A stretch of 64,000 nt of DNA from JBBQNR01 sp963774075 (GCA_963774075.1 CAVZDP010000003.1:310001-374000), one strand, 5' to 3'. Shown: positions 42,555 through 51,092, counted from the stretch's first letter. Notes: generated by a model from the sequence alone, not told the origin. Made by a program: numbers and translations.

Positions 42555-44060
42555 CTAGATATTCCTTTCGTCGGCCACCGGGAAGACTTCCCCGACCATC
42601 ACGGAGAAGTCGAGCGGCTCCCCGGTGATCTCTTCGAGCAGCTCGTCCGCGTTCAGCCGCTGGCCCTGGCGCCACATCGACCGCAACATGTCGCCCGCCT
42701 CCGAGCGCTCGAACCAGGCGGGCCCGAACCGCTCTCGCAGGTGCCGGCGAAGCTGCGCCTCGAACGCCCACGCGCGCAGGTAGTTGGCGCAGTAGTAGCC
42801 CTCGTCGACGTCCGACAGGTAGGAGACGGCCGGCCACTCCACGCCTGTGGCGTCCTCCAGGCTGCGGGCGTATAGCTCGGGCATCTCCGACAGTGGGCGC
42901 CGGCCGGCGTGAAGCTCGAGCTCGTAGTCGAGCTTGGCCGCGTAGCGGCGCAGGAAGATCAGCTTGCTCGCCCGCGAGTAATCGAGGTACGAGGCCGTGT
43001 CCGAACGGCCGAGGAGCGACTCGAGCCAGGTCGCGTCCTCGACCAGGTGCTCGAACAGGAAGGCGAACCCCTCCGTCACCGAGTTGTCGCCCAGGTGGCG
43101 GAACTCGAACGGCAGCCGGGCCTCGACGCTCGCGTAGTGCTCGGTGTGGCCGCCTTCGTGGAAGAGCGCGGCGTAGTCGTCGCGTCCACCGCGTCGCGGT
43201 ATTACCAGGTAGACCTCGTCCGGCACGTGGACCGGCGCGCAGAACGCGCGAGGGCTCTTGCGCGGCCGCTGCTCCAGGTCGAGGTGCACGTTCTCCTGCG
43301 CCTCCAGTGCAACGCCGAGCCCGGTGAGAGTGCGCCCGAAGACCTCGGTCAACTCGCCGGCGGGGAACATGGCGTCGTACGTGCGAGCGCGGAAGAAGAA
43401 AGGGAGATCCGACCGCCGCAGGCGGTCGAAGCCAACGCCGGTCTCTGCCTCGAGCTGAGGCTCCACGAGCTCACGGTAGCGGCCCCCGGTCGCCTCCAGG
43501 AACGAGCGCGTCTCGCGCGCCAGGGCCTCGAGATCGAGCGCTTTCACATCCTCGTACATCCGGCGGTAGCTCGACCACCCGAGATCCACGGCAAGCGCAT
43601 GCGCCTGCTCGAGCACCTCGCGGTGCAACGGGTTCAGCTCACTCTCCATCACCTTCAGCCGAGCCTGCTCCACCTCGGCGCGACGGTCGGAGTCGGGCTC
43701 GTTCGACTGCACGATCGACGCCTGCCGGTAGGACTCGCGCTCGCCGTCGACCTCGATCTCCAGTGCCGCCTCGCGCTCGGCGAGCGCCGTTGATTGGCGC
43801 TTGGTGGCCTGGCCGATGAACCCCTCCACCGCCAGCTGGAGCAGGTAGCGGCAGCGCCGTTCGGCCTCGCCGTCCAGCATCTCGAGGCGATCGCGCAGCG
43901 CCTCGACGACCGGCCGTTCGAACAGGCTCGCGTGGCGCTCGTAGATCTGCTCGATCTCGAACGCCTCCTTGTGGCCCGCGAAGTGGAGGTAGTACTCCCG
44001 GTCGAGCGCACTGACGAACACCTCGGCCTCACCGGCATATGTCTCCAGGTCGAGCTTCAT
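42555..44060 (-). CDS. M3-like zinc metallopeptidase
   Basis: 501 residues. The zinc motif H-E-x-x-H occurs as FHEGGHTEHYA near residue 298, and the third ligand is probably the Glu in SVTEGFAFLFEHL about 33 residues on. The N-terminal half is helical and Glu/Arg-rich. This layout matches gluzincins near oligopeptidase F/M3 but lacks the full HExxHxxxH signature of classic M3. No signal peptide, so probably a cytoplasmic oligopeptidase. ATG at 44060 is chosen since the open frame further upstream crosses the divergent gene's start. Confidence 0.75.
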   Translation of the reverse strand: MKLDLETYAGEAEVFVSALDREYYLHFAGHKEAFEIEQIYERHASLFERPVVEALRDRLEMLDGEAERRCRYLLQLAVEGFIGQATKRQSTALAEREAALEIEVDGERESYRQASIVQSNEPDSDRRAEVEQARLKVMESELNPLHREVLEQAHALAVDLGWSSYRRMYEDVKALDLEALARETRSFLEATGGRYRELVEPQLEAETGVGFDRLRRSDLPFFFRARTYDAMFPAGELTEVFGRTLTGLGVALEAQENVHLDLEQRPRKSPRAFCAPVHVPDEVYLVIPRRGGRDDYAALFHEGGHTEHYASVEARLPFEFRHLGDNSVTEGFAFLFEHLVEDATWLESLLGRSDTASYLDYSRASKLIFLRRYAAKLDYELELHAGRRPLSEMPELYARSLEDATGVEWPAVSYLSDVDEGYYCANYLRAWAFEAQLRRHLRERFGPAWFERSEAGDMLRSMWRQGQRLNADELLEEITGEPLDFSVMVGEVFPVADERNI

Positions 44061-44115
44061 GGGCGTGGCAACATATCCGCTGCCCTCCTCCCCGACGGAG
44101 GAGGGCCCCGAGACA

Positions 44116-45540
44116 ATGACCGGCACCGGCGACGCTACAGCGATTCAAGCGGGAGGGCGCTCGAGCGCGCCGCGGCCGTCTTCGGGCGAGTTGCTCGAGC
44201 TTCGCGTCACGGGCCTCGCCCACGGCGGCGCCGGCGTCGCGCGCCGTGAGGGCTACGTGGTGTTCGTCGAGGGAGGCTTTCCGGGCGACCTCGTCCGCGC
44301 GGAGGTGACCAAGGCGCGCCGCGACTTCGCCCACGCGCGGGCGGTCGAGGTGCTGGAGCCGAGCGAGGACCGAGTGGCCGAACGCTGCAGCCACGAGGGA
44401 ACGGGATGCCCGGGCTCTCCGTGGCAGGGGCTCCATTACGAGCGCCAGCTGGAGCACAAGCAGGCTCAGGTGGCCGACGCGCTCTCCCGCCTGGGCGGGC
44501 TCAGCGGCCACGAGGCGGAGGAGATCGTGCCGGCGGCCGAGGTCTGGCGCTACCGGAACAAGATGGAATATTCGTTTGGGCAGTCCGACGTCCAGGAGCT
44601 CGTCCTCGGCTTCCACGCTCGCGGGCGCTGGGAGCAGGTCCTCGGCGCCGAGGACTGCCTGCTCGCGTCCGAGCGCAGCAACGCCGTCCGCAACTTCGTG
44701 CGGGACTGGTGCCGGAACGAGGGGCTCAGCCCGTACGACCGGCGCGCCGGCACGGGGTTCCTGCGCAACCTCGTCGTGCGAGAAGGGCGCCGGACCGAAG
44801 ACCTCCAGGTCCGGCTCGTGACCGGCGAGGGCGACTTCCGCGCCGTGGACTTCGCCGACGACGTGCGCCGGGCCTCACCGGGCGCATCGGTGCTGTGGAC
44901 GCGGACGGCCGCCCTCGCCGAGGTGTCGCACGGCGGCGAGACGGCGACGCTCGCCGGCTCCGATCGCTTGGAGGAGGAGCTCTCCGGCCTGCGGTTCCGC
45001 ATCTCGCCGACCGCCTTCTTCCAGACCAACACCGAGATGGCGGAGCGGCTGTACGAGCTGGCCGCCGATTACGCGGGCCTCTCAGGCAGCGAGCGAATCT
45101 ACGACATCTACTGCGGCATCGGCACCCTCAGCCTCGTTCTCGCCCTGCGTTCCGCCGAGGTCTGGGCGGTGGACGTCCAGGAGGCCTCGATAGCCGACGC
45201 GATCGAGAACGCCCGGACGAACGAGGTCGACAACGCCCGCTTCTTCGCCGGCGACGCGCGCACCGCGCTCCGGCCGCTCGCCGAGCAGGCGCCCCGGCCG
45301 GACGTGGTGGTCGTCGACCCTCCGCGCGCCGGGCTGTCGAAGAAGGTCGTGCGGCGGCTGCTGGAGACGCGGCCGAAGCGGATCGTCTATGTCTCCTGCA
45401 ACCCGACCACGCTGGCGCCCAACGCTCGCCAGATGGTAGACGGCGGATACAGCCTCGCTAAGGTGCGGCCGGTCGACATGTTCCCGAACACTCCCCACAT
45501 CGAATGCGTGGCACTGCTGGAACGCGCGGATTCGGCGTAG
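44116..45540 (+). CDS. RumA/TrmA-family RNA uracil-C5 methyltransferase
   Basis: 474 residues. Residues 28-85 are a TRAM domain (LLELRVTGLAHGGAGVARR, VVFVEGGFPGDLVRAEV). The SAM domain has YDIYCGIGTLSLVLA near 335, VVVVDPPRAGL near 400 and the catalytic cysteine in YVSCNPTTLAPN near 430, with SPTAFFQTN before it. Cysteines near 95-102 and 190 could hold a partial Fe-S site. It methylates a uracil in rRNA or tRNA; RlmD, RlmC or TrmA cannot be separated by eye. GAGGAGGG lies upstream of the ATG. The 3' end overlaps the next gene by 37 bp. Confidence 0.9.
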   Translation: MTGTGDATAIQAGGRSSAPRPSSGELLELRVTGLAHGGAGVARREGYVVFVEGGFPGDLVRAEVTKARRDFAHARAVEVLEPSEDRVAERCSHEGTGCPGSPWQGLHYERQLEHKQAQVADALSRLGGLSGHEAEEIVPAAEVWRYRNKMEYSFGQSDVQELVLGFHARGRWEQVLGAEDCLLASERSNAVRNFVRDWCRNEGLSPYDRRAGTGFLRNLVVREGRRTEDLQVRLVTGEGDFRAVDFADDVRRASPGASVLWTRTAALAEVSHGGETATLAGSDRLEEELSGLRFRISPTAFFQTNTEMAERLYELAADYAGLSGSERIYDIYCGIGTLSLVLALRSAEVWAVDVQEASIADAIENARTNEVDNARFFAGDARTALRPLAEQAPRPDVVVVDPPRAGLSKKVVRRLLETRPKRIVYVSCNPTTLAPNARQMVDGGYSLAKVRPVDMFPNTPHIECVALLERADSA

Positions 45541-46307
45541 CGGCGGGGCTCGACCCGGCCGTCGCTCACGAGCTCGCCGAGCGCTGCGCCGCCCTCGGCT
45601 ACCGGTCGCTCTGGTCCAACGACCATCCAATGGCGAGCGGCCTCGAGACGGCGGCGGAGTTCGCCCGCGCGACGCCCGAGCTCGAGGTAGGGGTGGCGGT
45701 GCTCGCGCTCGACCGCCACGAGCCCCCCCACGTCGCGGCCAGGGTGGCGGAGCTCGGCCTGGACCCGGCGCGGCTCTGGCTCGGGATCGGCGCGGGCTTC
45801 ACCAACCGGCCGCTCGGCGTCGTCCGCGAGGGCCTCGCCGCCATGCGCTCGGAGCTGCCCCAAGGCACACGGGTAATCGTCGCTGCGATGGGCCCGAAGA
45901 TGTGTGCGCTCGCGGGCGCGCAGGCCGACGGCGTCTTCCTCAACTGGATGACTCCGGAGAGAGCGGCCTGGGCCCGTGAACGAGTGGAGGAGGGAGCGCG
46001 CGAGGCCGGCCGGAACTCGCCGCCGCCCCTTTTCGGCTACGTGCGCGTGGCGGTGGGCGCAGATGCTCGGGAGCGGCTCTTGAAGGAGGAGTCGTTCTAC
46101 CGTCAGCTCCACAACGGCTACATTCGCCACTTCGAGTCGCTTGGCCGTGAGCCGGGGACGGTCGGCGTCGCGGCCGCGGACCCGACCGACGTCGCCGCGC
46201 AGATCGCCGAGTACGAGCCGGTGATCGACCACATCGTGGTGCGCGCCCTCGCCCACGCTGACGCCGAGAGCCTCGGCGCGGTCGCCGACGCGGCAGCGCC
46301 GCGATAG
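45504..46307 (+). CDS. Luciferase-like (LLM class) flavin/F420-dependent oxidoreductase
   Basis: 267 residues. A bacterial-luciferase-type barrel: YRSLWSNDHPMASGLETAAEFA, VGVAVLALDRHEPPHVAARV, RLWLGIGAGFTNRPLGVVREGL, ADGVFLNWMTPE. It is shorter than the usual 300-330 residues and lacks the first beta strand's normal lead-in, perhaps because its start lies within the methyltransferase gene. Actinobacterial members often use F420; cofactor and substrate cannot be fixed here. Confidence 0.8.
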   Translation: MRGTAGTRGFGVAAGLDPAVAHELAERCAALGYRSLWSNDHPMASGLETAAEFARATPELEVGVAVLALDRHEPPHVAARVAELGLDPARLWLGIGAGFTNRPLGVVREGLAAMRSELPQGTRVIVAAMGPKMCALAGAQADGVFLNWMTPERAAWARERVEEGAREAGRNSPPPLFGYVRVAVGADARERLLKEESFYRQLHNGYIRHFESLGREPGTVGVAAADPTDVAAQIAEYEPVIDHIVVRALAHADAESLGAVADAAAPR

Positions 46308-46338
46308 AACCTCTAGAAAGGCTCTAGCTCGCCGGCGA

Positions 46339-46752
46339 TCAGCCGGCCTGGGTGGCCGAGCCGAGCGCCTGCTGCGCGGACTCGCGGTCGCCGTAGATCT
46401 CGAGCCTCGTCGCCCGCCCTTCGCTGATCGTCCACACGTGAAAGATGCTCGCGTCGATCTCGACGCCGCTGCCCTTGCCGCGACCGGTTACGCGGGTCAC
46501 CACCAACACGCGCTCGCCGGCCTGGACCATGTCCCGCGGCTCGAGCCGGAACTCCTCGAACACATCGGTCAGCTCGGCGATGTTCGCCAGGAAGCCCTCG
46601 CGCCCCCTGTAGATCCCCCGCTCGATGTCGGGACGCTCGGTGTGTACGGCGACCTCCACCTCCGGGTGCAGCATGGCGAGCGCCGACTCGACGTCGCCGC
46701 GGCCGAATGCCTCGTACCCTCTCCTAAGGAACTCGAGGTCGTCTGGAAGCAT
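46339..46752 (-). CDS. SnoaL-like/NTF2-fold protein
   Basis: 137 residues. Same fold class as the protein at 24109-24513: LEFLRRGYEAFGRGDVESALAMLHPEVEV, then YRGREGFLANIAELTDVFEEFRLEPRDMV, ERVLVVTRVTGRGKGSGVEID and FHVWTISEGRATRLEIYGD. Likely a small enzyme or binding protein of unknown ligand. Its upstream region contains a dispersed hairpin element (46777-46821). Confidence 0.78.
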   Translation of the reverse strand: MLPDDLEFLRRGYEAFGRGDVESALAMLHPEVEVAVHTERPDIERGIYRGREGFLANIAELTDVFEEFRLEPRDMVQAGERVLVVTRVTGRGKGSGVEIDASIFHVWTISEGRATRLEIYGDRESAQQALGSATQAG

Positions 46753-46776
46753 CTTCTTCGCGGGCGTCGGCGTGCC

Positions 46777-46821
46777 CGTCCCTTCCGCAAACCCGCCCGC
46801 GGGCTCGCTGTCCGCGGGCGG
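46777..46821 (-). repeat. 45-bp dispersed hairpin element, copy B
   Basis: On the minus strand: ccgcccgcgg, 9-base loop, ccgcgggcgg (perfect 10-bp stem), then the tail gtttgcggaagggacg. The other copy is at 57763-57807 (plus). The two share 40 of 45 bases, and the change in the stem (t to c on one side, a to g on the other) keeps pairing. Here it lies between the zinc-ribbon stop and the SnoaL-like start and could act as a terminator. Confidence 0.8.
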
Positions 46822-46827
46822 CCTGTT

Positions 46828-47001
46828 TTACTCCTCGATCTCCTCCTCGACGGGCACCCGCTCGGAGGCGCAGCGAGCGCAGAGAAAGGCGTCGGTCGCT
46901 CCCTCGAGGGCGATCTGCATCTCGGCGGGAGTCAGCCGCGCGCCGCACGACTCGCAGCGCTCCTTGACCTCCTCGACGCCGACGTTCTCTTCGAGATCCA
47001 T
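46828..47001 (-). CDS. Small zinc-ribbon protein, 57 residues
   Basis: The frame starts MDLEENVGVEEVKERCESCG and contains C-ES-C and C-AR-C 24 residues apart, a four-cysteine zinc-ribbon pattern, in an otherwise acidic protein ending VEEEIEE. It follows the UDG-like region with a divergent-free gap of 29 bp and has a hairpin right after its stop. Small ribbons of this kind often help nucleic-acid or protein complexes; no specific role can be given. Confidence 0.7.
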   Translation of the reverse strand: MDLEENVGVEEVKERCESCGARLTPAEMQIALEGATDAFLCARCASERVPVEEEIEE

Positions 47002-47030
47002 GAGGCTTGGAGTCTACCCGCGGGACGCCG

Positions 47031-47705
47031 TCAGTAGGGCGGCAGGTCCGCGTACCAATCGCCGAGAACTCGGAAGGCGCTCCAGAAGGCCTGCTTCGAG
47101 CGCTGGTCGTCCAGGGACTCGTCGATGTCCGGCACGTAGAGGAGGTCGATGGTCGGCGTCAGCGCCTGCACCTCGCCGAGCTTCGGCTCGAGCGGCCTCG
47201 ACAGCGGCAGCCTGAGGTCCACCAGAGCGGCGAGCGCCCGGGGGCCCATCGCGACCACGATCCTCGGCTGCACGATCGCTATCTCCTCGGCCACTCGTGC
47301 CAAGCATTCCTCCGCGGCGAGGTCGGTGTCGGCGACCGGGCACTTGACGCAGAGCGTCCCGTATACGGCCAGCGGATCGATGTCGAGGCGCCGGAAGCTC
47401 TTCATCAGCGCCGTTCCGCTGCGGCCGTAGAAGGCCACGCCCTCCTCGATCTCGGCGGCGGCCGGCGCGAACTTGAGCAGGAACACGTCGGCCTGGGGAT
47501 GGCCCGAGCCGAGCACCGGCATCAGGCTCCCGCGAGGGCAGAGGTCGCAGTCCTGGAGGTCGTGTGTGAGGCGGTTGAGCTCGCGAATCGCTCGCTCGAG
47601 GTACCTCTCTCGGATCTCGTCGTCCGTGGCGGGCATACGGGCGGCGGGTTTTGACGGTGCGCGGCCTTGTCCTCTTGGCTGCATCAATCGTTGCTCGATC
47701 GTCAT
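47031..47705 (-). CDS. Uracil-DNA-glycosylase-superfamily protein with altered active-site motifs
   Basis: 224 residues; ATG overlaps the upstream stop as ATGA. The layout matches family 4/5 UDGs: cysteines in CDLCPRGS near 54 and CVKCP near 120 suited to an Fe-S cluster, then EEIAIVQPRIVVAMGPRAL. However, the usual catalytic 'GExPG' block reads LLKFAPAAAEIEEGVAFYGRSG, and the usual His-Pro block is replaced by VPDIDESLDDQ. It may therefore bind uracil-like or other lesions differently, or have a non-DNA role. Cytoplasmic. Confidence 0.75.
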   Translation of the reverse strand: MTIEQRLMQPRGQGRAPSKPAARMPATDDEIRERYLERAIRELNRLTHDLQDCDLCPRGSLMPVLGSGHPQADVFLLKFAPAAAEIEEGVAFYGRSGTALMKSFRRLDIDPLAVYGTLCVKCPVADTDLAAEECLARVAEEIAIVQPRIVVAMGPRALAALVDLRLPLSRPLEPKLGEVQALTPTIDLLYVPDIDESLDDQRSKQAFWSAFRVLGDWYADLPPY

Positions 47706-49603
47706 GCCCGCCGGCGCCTTGTGGCGGCCGCAGGCCGGCGTGCTCCCCGGGGCCGCGCCTTGGTCGTCAGGAACTTGAGCGACTGGAGGTAGATCAGGCT
47801 CTTGCGCTTGCGCAGGATGTCGGCCTCCCGCAGGCTCTCGAGGAATTCCTCGGGCCCGTGGAAGTCGCGCATTCTGATCTTCACGCTGCCCAACCCTTGC
47901 GGAACGTGGCTGTCCGAGCCGGCTCCCGCGACGACGCGGTACTTTGCCGCGAAGCGAGCCGCCTCCTCGTTGAACGACGGCACCGCGACTCTGGCGTTGA
48001 AGACCTCGAGCGCGTCGATGTCCTCCACGACCTCCAGCAGGTGCTCGTAGTCGGGCACTGAGTGAAGCCGGTCGAACGGGTGCGGCACGTAGGCGAGGCC
48101 CCCCTGCGCGTGGATGGCGTCGATCGTCTCCTTGAGCGACATCCCGCGCGGGATCTTCTCCTTTATGAACAGCCCGATCACCTCGCCCTGGTGCGCGGTC
48201 TTGACCTCCTCGGAGACGATCACCTTGATCCCGTTCGCGCGCTCGCTCGCCTCGAGCGCGCCCGAGATCTCGTTGTGGTCCGTGATAGCGATTGCGCCGA
48301 GCCCCCTCCGCTTGGCGGTCTCCAGCAGGACGTCCACGGGCGTCGCGCAATCGGGCGAGTGATCCGTGTGCATGTGCAGGTCGCAGTAGAGAAAGTCACG
48401 GCGGGTCAGCCGGCGCCGCAGGGCTGCGTCCGCGCGTGGGTTGTGGCGCCGGGCGGCAAGCTTTGCGTAGATCCCCTCGACGCGAATGGCCGCGCGCTCC
48501 CAGGCGAGCTCGTCGCGCCGCTCGAGGCAGCGACGGCGCAGGTCCTCGCGCAGGCCGGCGTCCGCGACCAGACGGCTCAGCTGAGCCGCCAGCAGGGTCA
48601 CGTCGCCGCGATCGAAGAGCAGGCCGTGGTCACCCTCGCGCAGCACCTCCTCGTAGACGGGCACCCGCGAGGCAACCGGCACGGCCCCGGCCGCCAGCGC
48701 CTTCAGGAGCAGTTGAGGGGCGGGCGCGAGTCCCGTCGAGGCCACGCACGTCACGTCGGCGCGTCTGAGCAGCCCGCTCAGCGACTCCTCCGCGCCGCTC
48801 GTCACGCGCACGCGGTCGCGCATCGAGCGCGCGATGCGCGGCGTCGGGTCGTCGGCGCTCGGCGTCCACACGGTCGCGCGCCAGGCCGGCTCGGCCGGAA
48901 GCCGCGAAAGCGCGCGCAGGAACAGCCGCAGTGCCGAGCGCTCCTCCTCTGCCGCGAACGCGATCTCGACCGTGCCCTCGCCTCCGCGTTCGGCGGGCTC
49001 GAACCGCGCGAGGTCCACGCCCGGCGGCACGACCTCGTACTCGCCCGGGAAGAAGCGGTTCAGCAGGTCGCGCGTGACCTCGAAGCTCGCCGTGCGCGCG
49101 TCCAGGCGACCGAAGAAGAGCTCCGTCACGCGTCGCGCCACCTGGGTAGAGAGCACGCGCTCGGTGGGAGAGTGGAAGCTGCCAACGTTGAGCGCGCGTG
49201 ACTGGCGAAGGGCCGTCGACGAGGCGCTGGGCGCGAATGGCTCGTGAACGTGGACGAAGTCGAGCGGCGCGAGCGAGAACAGCCGCTCCATCGTGCGCGC
49301 GACGTCGATCGGAAGCGACACCGTCCCGCCGCGGCGCACCGCCCCCATGGGCAGGCTCTGTCCCATCGCGAGCACGCGCACGGCTCCGCGCTCCAGTAGT
49401 GAGGAGGGGTCTGCTGCGGCCGCTCGGATGAGCGCGCGCGACTCCCGCACGAGGGCGTGCGACCCGCTCGGGGTCACGATCAGGACGGCGTGACCGCGAG
49501 CAGCCAGCGAGTCGGACAGGCGGGCGACGTACTCGTTCACCCCTCGCCTGCCCTCCCACGGATAGGGAGTGACCTGCGCGATGCGGAACGAGTCGGCGCT
49601 CAC
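47702..49603 (-). CDS. GT4 glycosyltransferase fused to a PHP-domain phosphoesterase
   Basis: 633 residues. Residues 5-385 are a GT4 (GT-B) transferase: IAQVTPYPWEGRRGVNEYV, FVHVHEPFAPSAS, VVPPGVDLARFEP, LLLKALAAGAVPVASRVPVYEEVL. Residues 400-610 are a PHP domain with the metal ligands DLHMHTDHSPDC, AITDHNEISGA, EEVKT, VPHPFDR and GSDSHVP. The C-terminus is basic. A sugar-phosphate or phospho-glycan substrate would let one protein add a sugar and remove a phosphate (inference). The PHP part is of the PolX/tRNA-independent 'PHP phosphoesterase' type. The stop is coupled to the UDG-like gene. Confidence 0.85.
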   Translation of the reverse strand: MSADSFRIAQVTPYPWEGRRGVNEYVARLSDSLAARGHAVLIVTPSGSHALVRESRALIRAAAADPSSLLERGAVRVLAMGQSLPMGAVRRGGTVSLPIDVARTMERLFSLAPLDFVHVHEPFAPSASSTALRQSRALNVGSFHSPTERVLSTQVARRVTELFFGRLDARTASFEVTRDLLNRFFPGEYEVVPPGVDLARFEPAERGGEGTVEIAFAAEEERSALRLFLRALSRLPAEPAWRATVWTPSADDPTPRIARSMRDRVRVTSGAEESLSGLLRRADVTCVASTGLAPAPQLLLKALAAGAVPVASRVPVYEEVLREGDHGLLFDRGDVTLLAAQLSRLVADAGLREDLRRRCLERRDELAWERAAIRVEGIYAKLAARRHNPRADAALRRRLTRRDFLYCDLHMHTDHSPDCATPVDVLLETAKRRGLGAIAITDHNEISGALEASERANGIKVIVSEEVKTAHQGEVIGLFIKEKIPRGMSLKETIDAIHAQGGLAYVPHPFDRLHSVPDYEHLLEVVEDIDALEVFNARVAVPSFNEEAARFAAKYRVVAGAGSDSHVPQGLGSVKIRMRDFHGPEEFLESLREADILRKRKSLIYLQSLKFLTTKARPRGARRPAAATRRRRA

Positions 49604-49655
49604 GCGCGCAGGATAGCCCTGCGCGGGTCGCTTGGCCGGCCGGGCGACCCGAGGG

Positions 49656-49826
49656 CTAAGAGCCTTTAACGGAATGCCCGCTGCGCCTGACGCGGCGAAA
49701 ATCGAGTTTGCCCAAGAACGCAGGGAGGCCGCATACCCAAGCGGTATGTGGCCGACCGAGGACGCAGGGCAACGAAGATTTGCAGCCGCGTCAGGCGTGG
49801 CGGGTGTTTCTGTTAAGGGCTCTAAG
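49656..49826 (+). repeat. Structured palindromic element, copy 1 (171 bp, plus orientation)
   Basis: 49656-49696 pairs with 49785-49826 over 41 bases with one bulge and one mismatch. Then come aaatc/gattt, gccc/gggc and an apical stem ggccgcatacc/ggtatgtggcc with loop caagc (49738-49742). Seven of the pairs are G-U if read as plus-strand RNA and would be A-C on the minus strand. The internal loops contain aagaacgcaggga and gaccgaggacgca, nearly identical to the loops of the element at 62267-62431. It fills the gap between ino1 (its stop lies in the arm) and the GT4-PHP gene. No reading frame or transposase is present. Confidence 0.85.
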
Positions 49827-51030
49827 TCGTCGGGGGCGCGGTCTTGGCGCGCCTGGACGCGCGGGGCTTCGAGCCGTCCTTGCCGAGCACCACCTGCTTA
49901 CCGCCGTGCTCGGTGATGAACTCCTCGGTCTTCTCGCGCGCGATGTTGTCGTGGTGCTGCTCGGGCGGCGACTTCATCAAATAGCTGCTCGGCCCATCGA
50001 GCGCGCCGCTCACGCCGTGGTTGAGCGCGAGCTTGCAGAGTCTGACGGCATCGATCACGATGCCGGCGGAGTTGGGCGAGTCCCACACCTCGAGCTTCAG
50101 CTCCATGTTCAGCGGCACGCCGCCGAACGCCTCGCCCTCTACGCGGATGTGCGCCCACTTGCGATCCTCGAGCCACGGCACGTAGTCGGAGGGCCCGATG
50201 TAGACGTCATCCGGATCCATCTCGTAATCGAGCATCGAGGTGACGGCGTTCGTCTTCGAGATCTTTTTCGACTCGAGCCGCTCGCGCTCGAGCATGTTGT
50301 AGAAGTCCATGTTGCCGCCGACGTTGAGCTGACTCGTTCGCTCGATGCGCACGCCCCGCTCGAGAAACAGCCGCGCGAGCGTGCGATGCAGAATCGTCGC
50401 TCCCACCTGCGACTTGATGTCGTCGCCGATGATCGGCACCCCCGCCTTCTGGAAGCGCTTGCGCCAGTAGGCCTCCCGGGCGATGAACACAGGAATGCAG
50501 TTGACGTATGCGCAGCCGGCGGCGAGCGCCTGCTCGACGTACCACTTCGTCGCCTCCTCGGAGCCGACCGGCAGGTAGGAAACCAGCACGTCCGTGCGCG
50601 TCTCGCGCAGGATGTGGGAGATCTCCGCGGTCTCGCCGGGAGCCTTCGTGATCCTCTCCTTCAGGTACTTGCCGAGGCCGTCGTGCGTCATGCCGCGGTG
50701 CACCTCGACTCCGAGCCTCGGAACGTCGCTGAACTTGATGGTGTTGTTCTGGCCCGCCCAGATCGCCTCGGAGAGATCCTTGCCGACCTTGTCGGCGTCG
50801 ATGTCGAACGCCGCGGAGAAGACGATGTCGCGGACGTGGTAGCCCCCGAGGTCGACGTGCATGAGCCCCGGGACGAACTCGTCGGGGCTTGCGTCGCGGT
50901 AGTACTGGGTCCCCTGGACGAAGGAGGAGGCGCAGTTACCGACGCCTACGATCGCTACTCGGACCTCGTCCTTCTGAGCCAACAGGCCGGCGCCCGAACC
51001 GTTCCCGTGACCTGCCGTGCGGCCACTCAT
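49822..51030 (-). CDS. ino1: Inositol-3-phosphate synthase
   Basis: 402 residues. NAD motif VRVAIVGVGNCASSFVQG, then FDIDADKVGKDL, SYLPVGSEEATKWYVEQA, CIPVFIA, GDDIKSQVGATILHRTLA, QLNVGGNMDFYNML and LKLEVWDSPNSAGIVIDAVRL are all typical of the actinobacterial enzyme. It turns glucose 6-phosphate into inositol 3-phosphate, the entry to inositol lipids and mycothiol-type thiols. ATG at 51030 has GAGGAAC upstream. Its neighbour encodes a CDP-alcohol phosphatidyltransferase that could use the product. The last 20 residues are basic and low-complexity. Confidence 0.95.
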   Translation of the reverse strand: MSGRTAGHGNGSGAGLLAQKDEVRVAIVGVGNCASSFVQGTQYYRDASPDEFVPGLMHVDLGGYHVRDIVFSAAFDIDADKVGKDLSEAIWAGQNNTIKFSDVPRLGVEVHRGMTHDGLGKYLKERITKAPGETAEISHILRETRTDVLVSYLPVGSEEATKWYVEQALAAGCAYVNCIPVFIAREAYWRKRFQKAGVPIIGDDIKSQVGATILHRTLARLFLERGVRIERTSQLNVGGNMDFYNMLERERLESKKISKTNAVTSMLDYEMDPDDVYIGPSDYVPWLEDRKWAHIRVEGEAFGGVPLNMELKLEVWDSPNSAGIVIDAVRLCKLALNHGVSGALDGPSSYLMKSPPEQHHDNIAREKTEEFITEHGGKQVVLGKDGSKPRASRRAKTAPPTT

Positions 51031-51092
51031 TGATGCCTGTTCCTCTCGCTCGATCTCGCTCTGGTATCGATGATGGCCTCCTTCGTTTTCGA

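Noticed and set aside
49656..49826. Simple rho-independent terminator for ino1
   Set aside because: It is far too long, lacks a T-run after the stem on the minus strand, and its wobble pairs favour the opposite strand.
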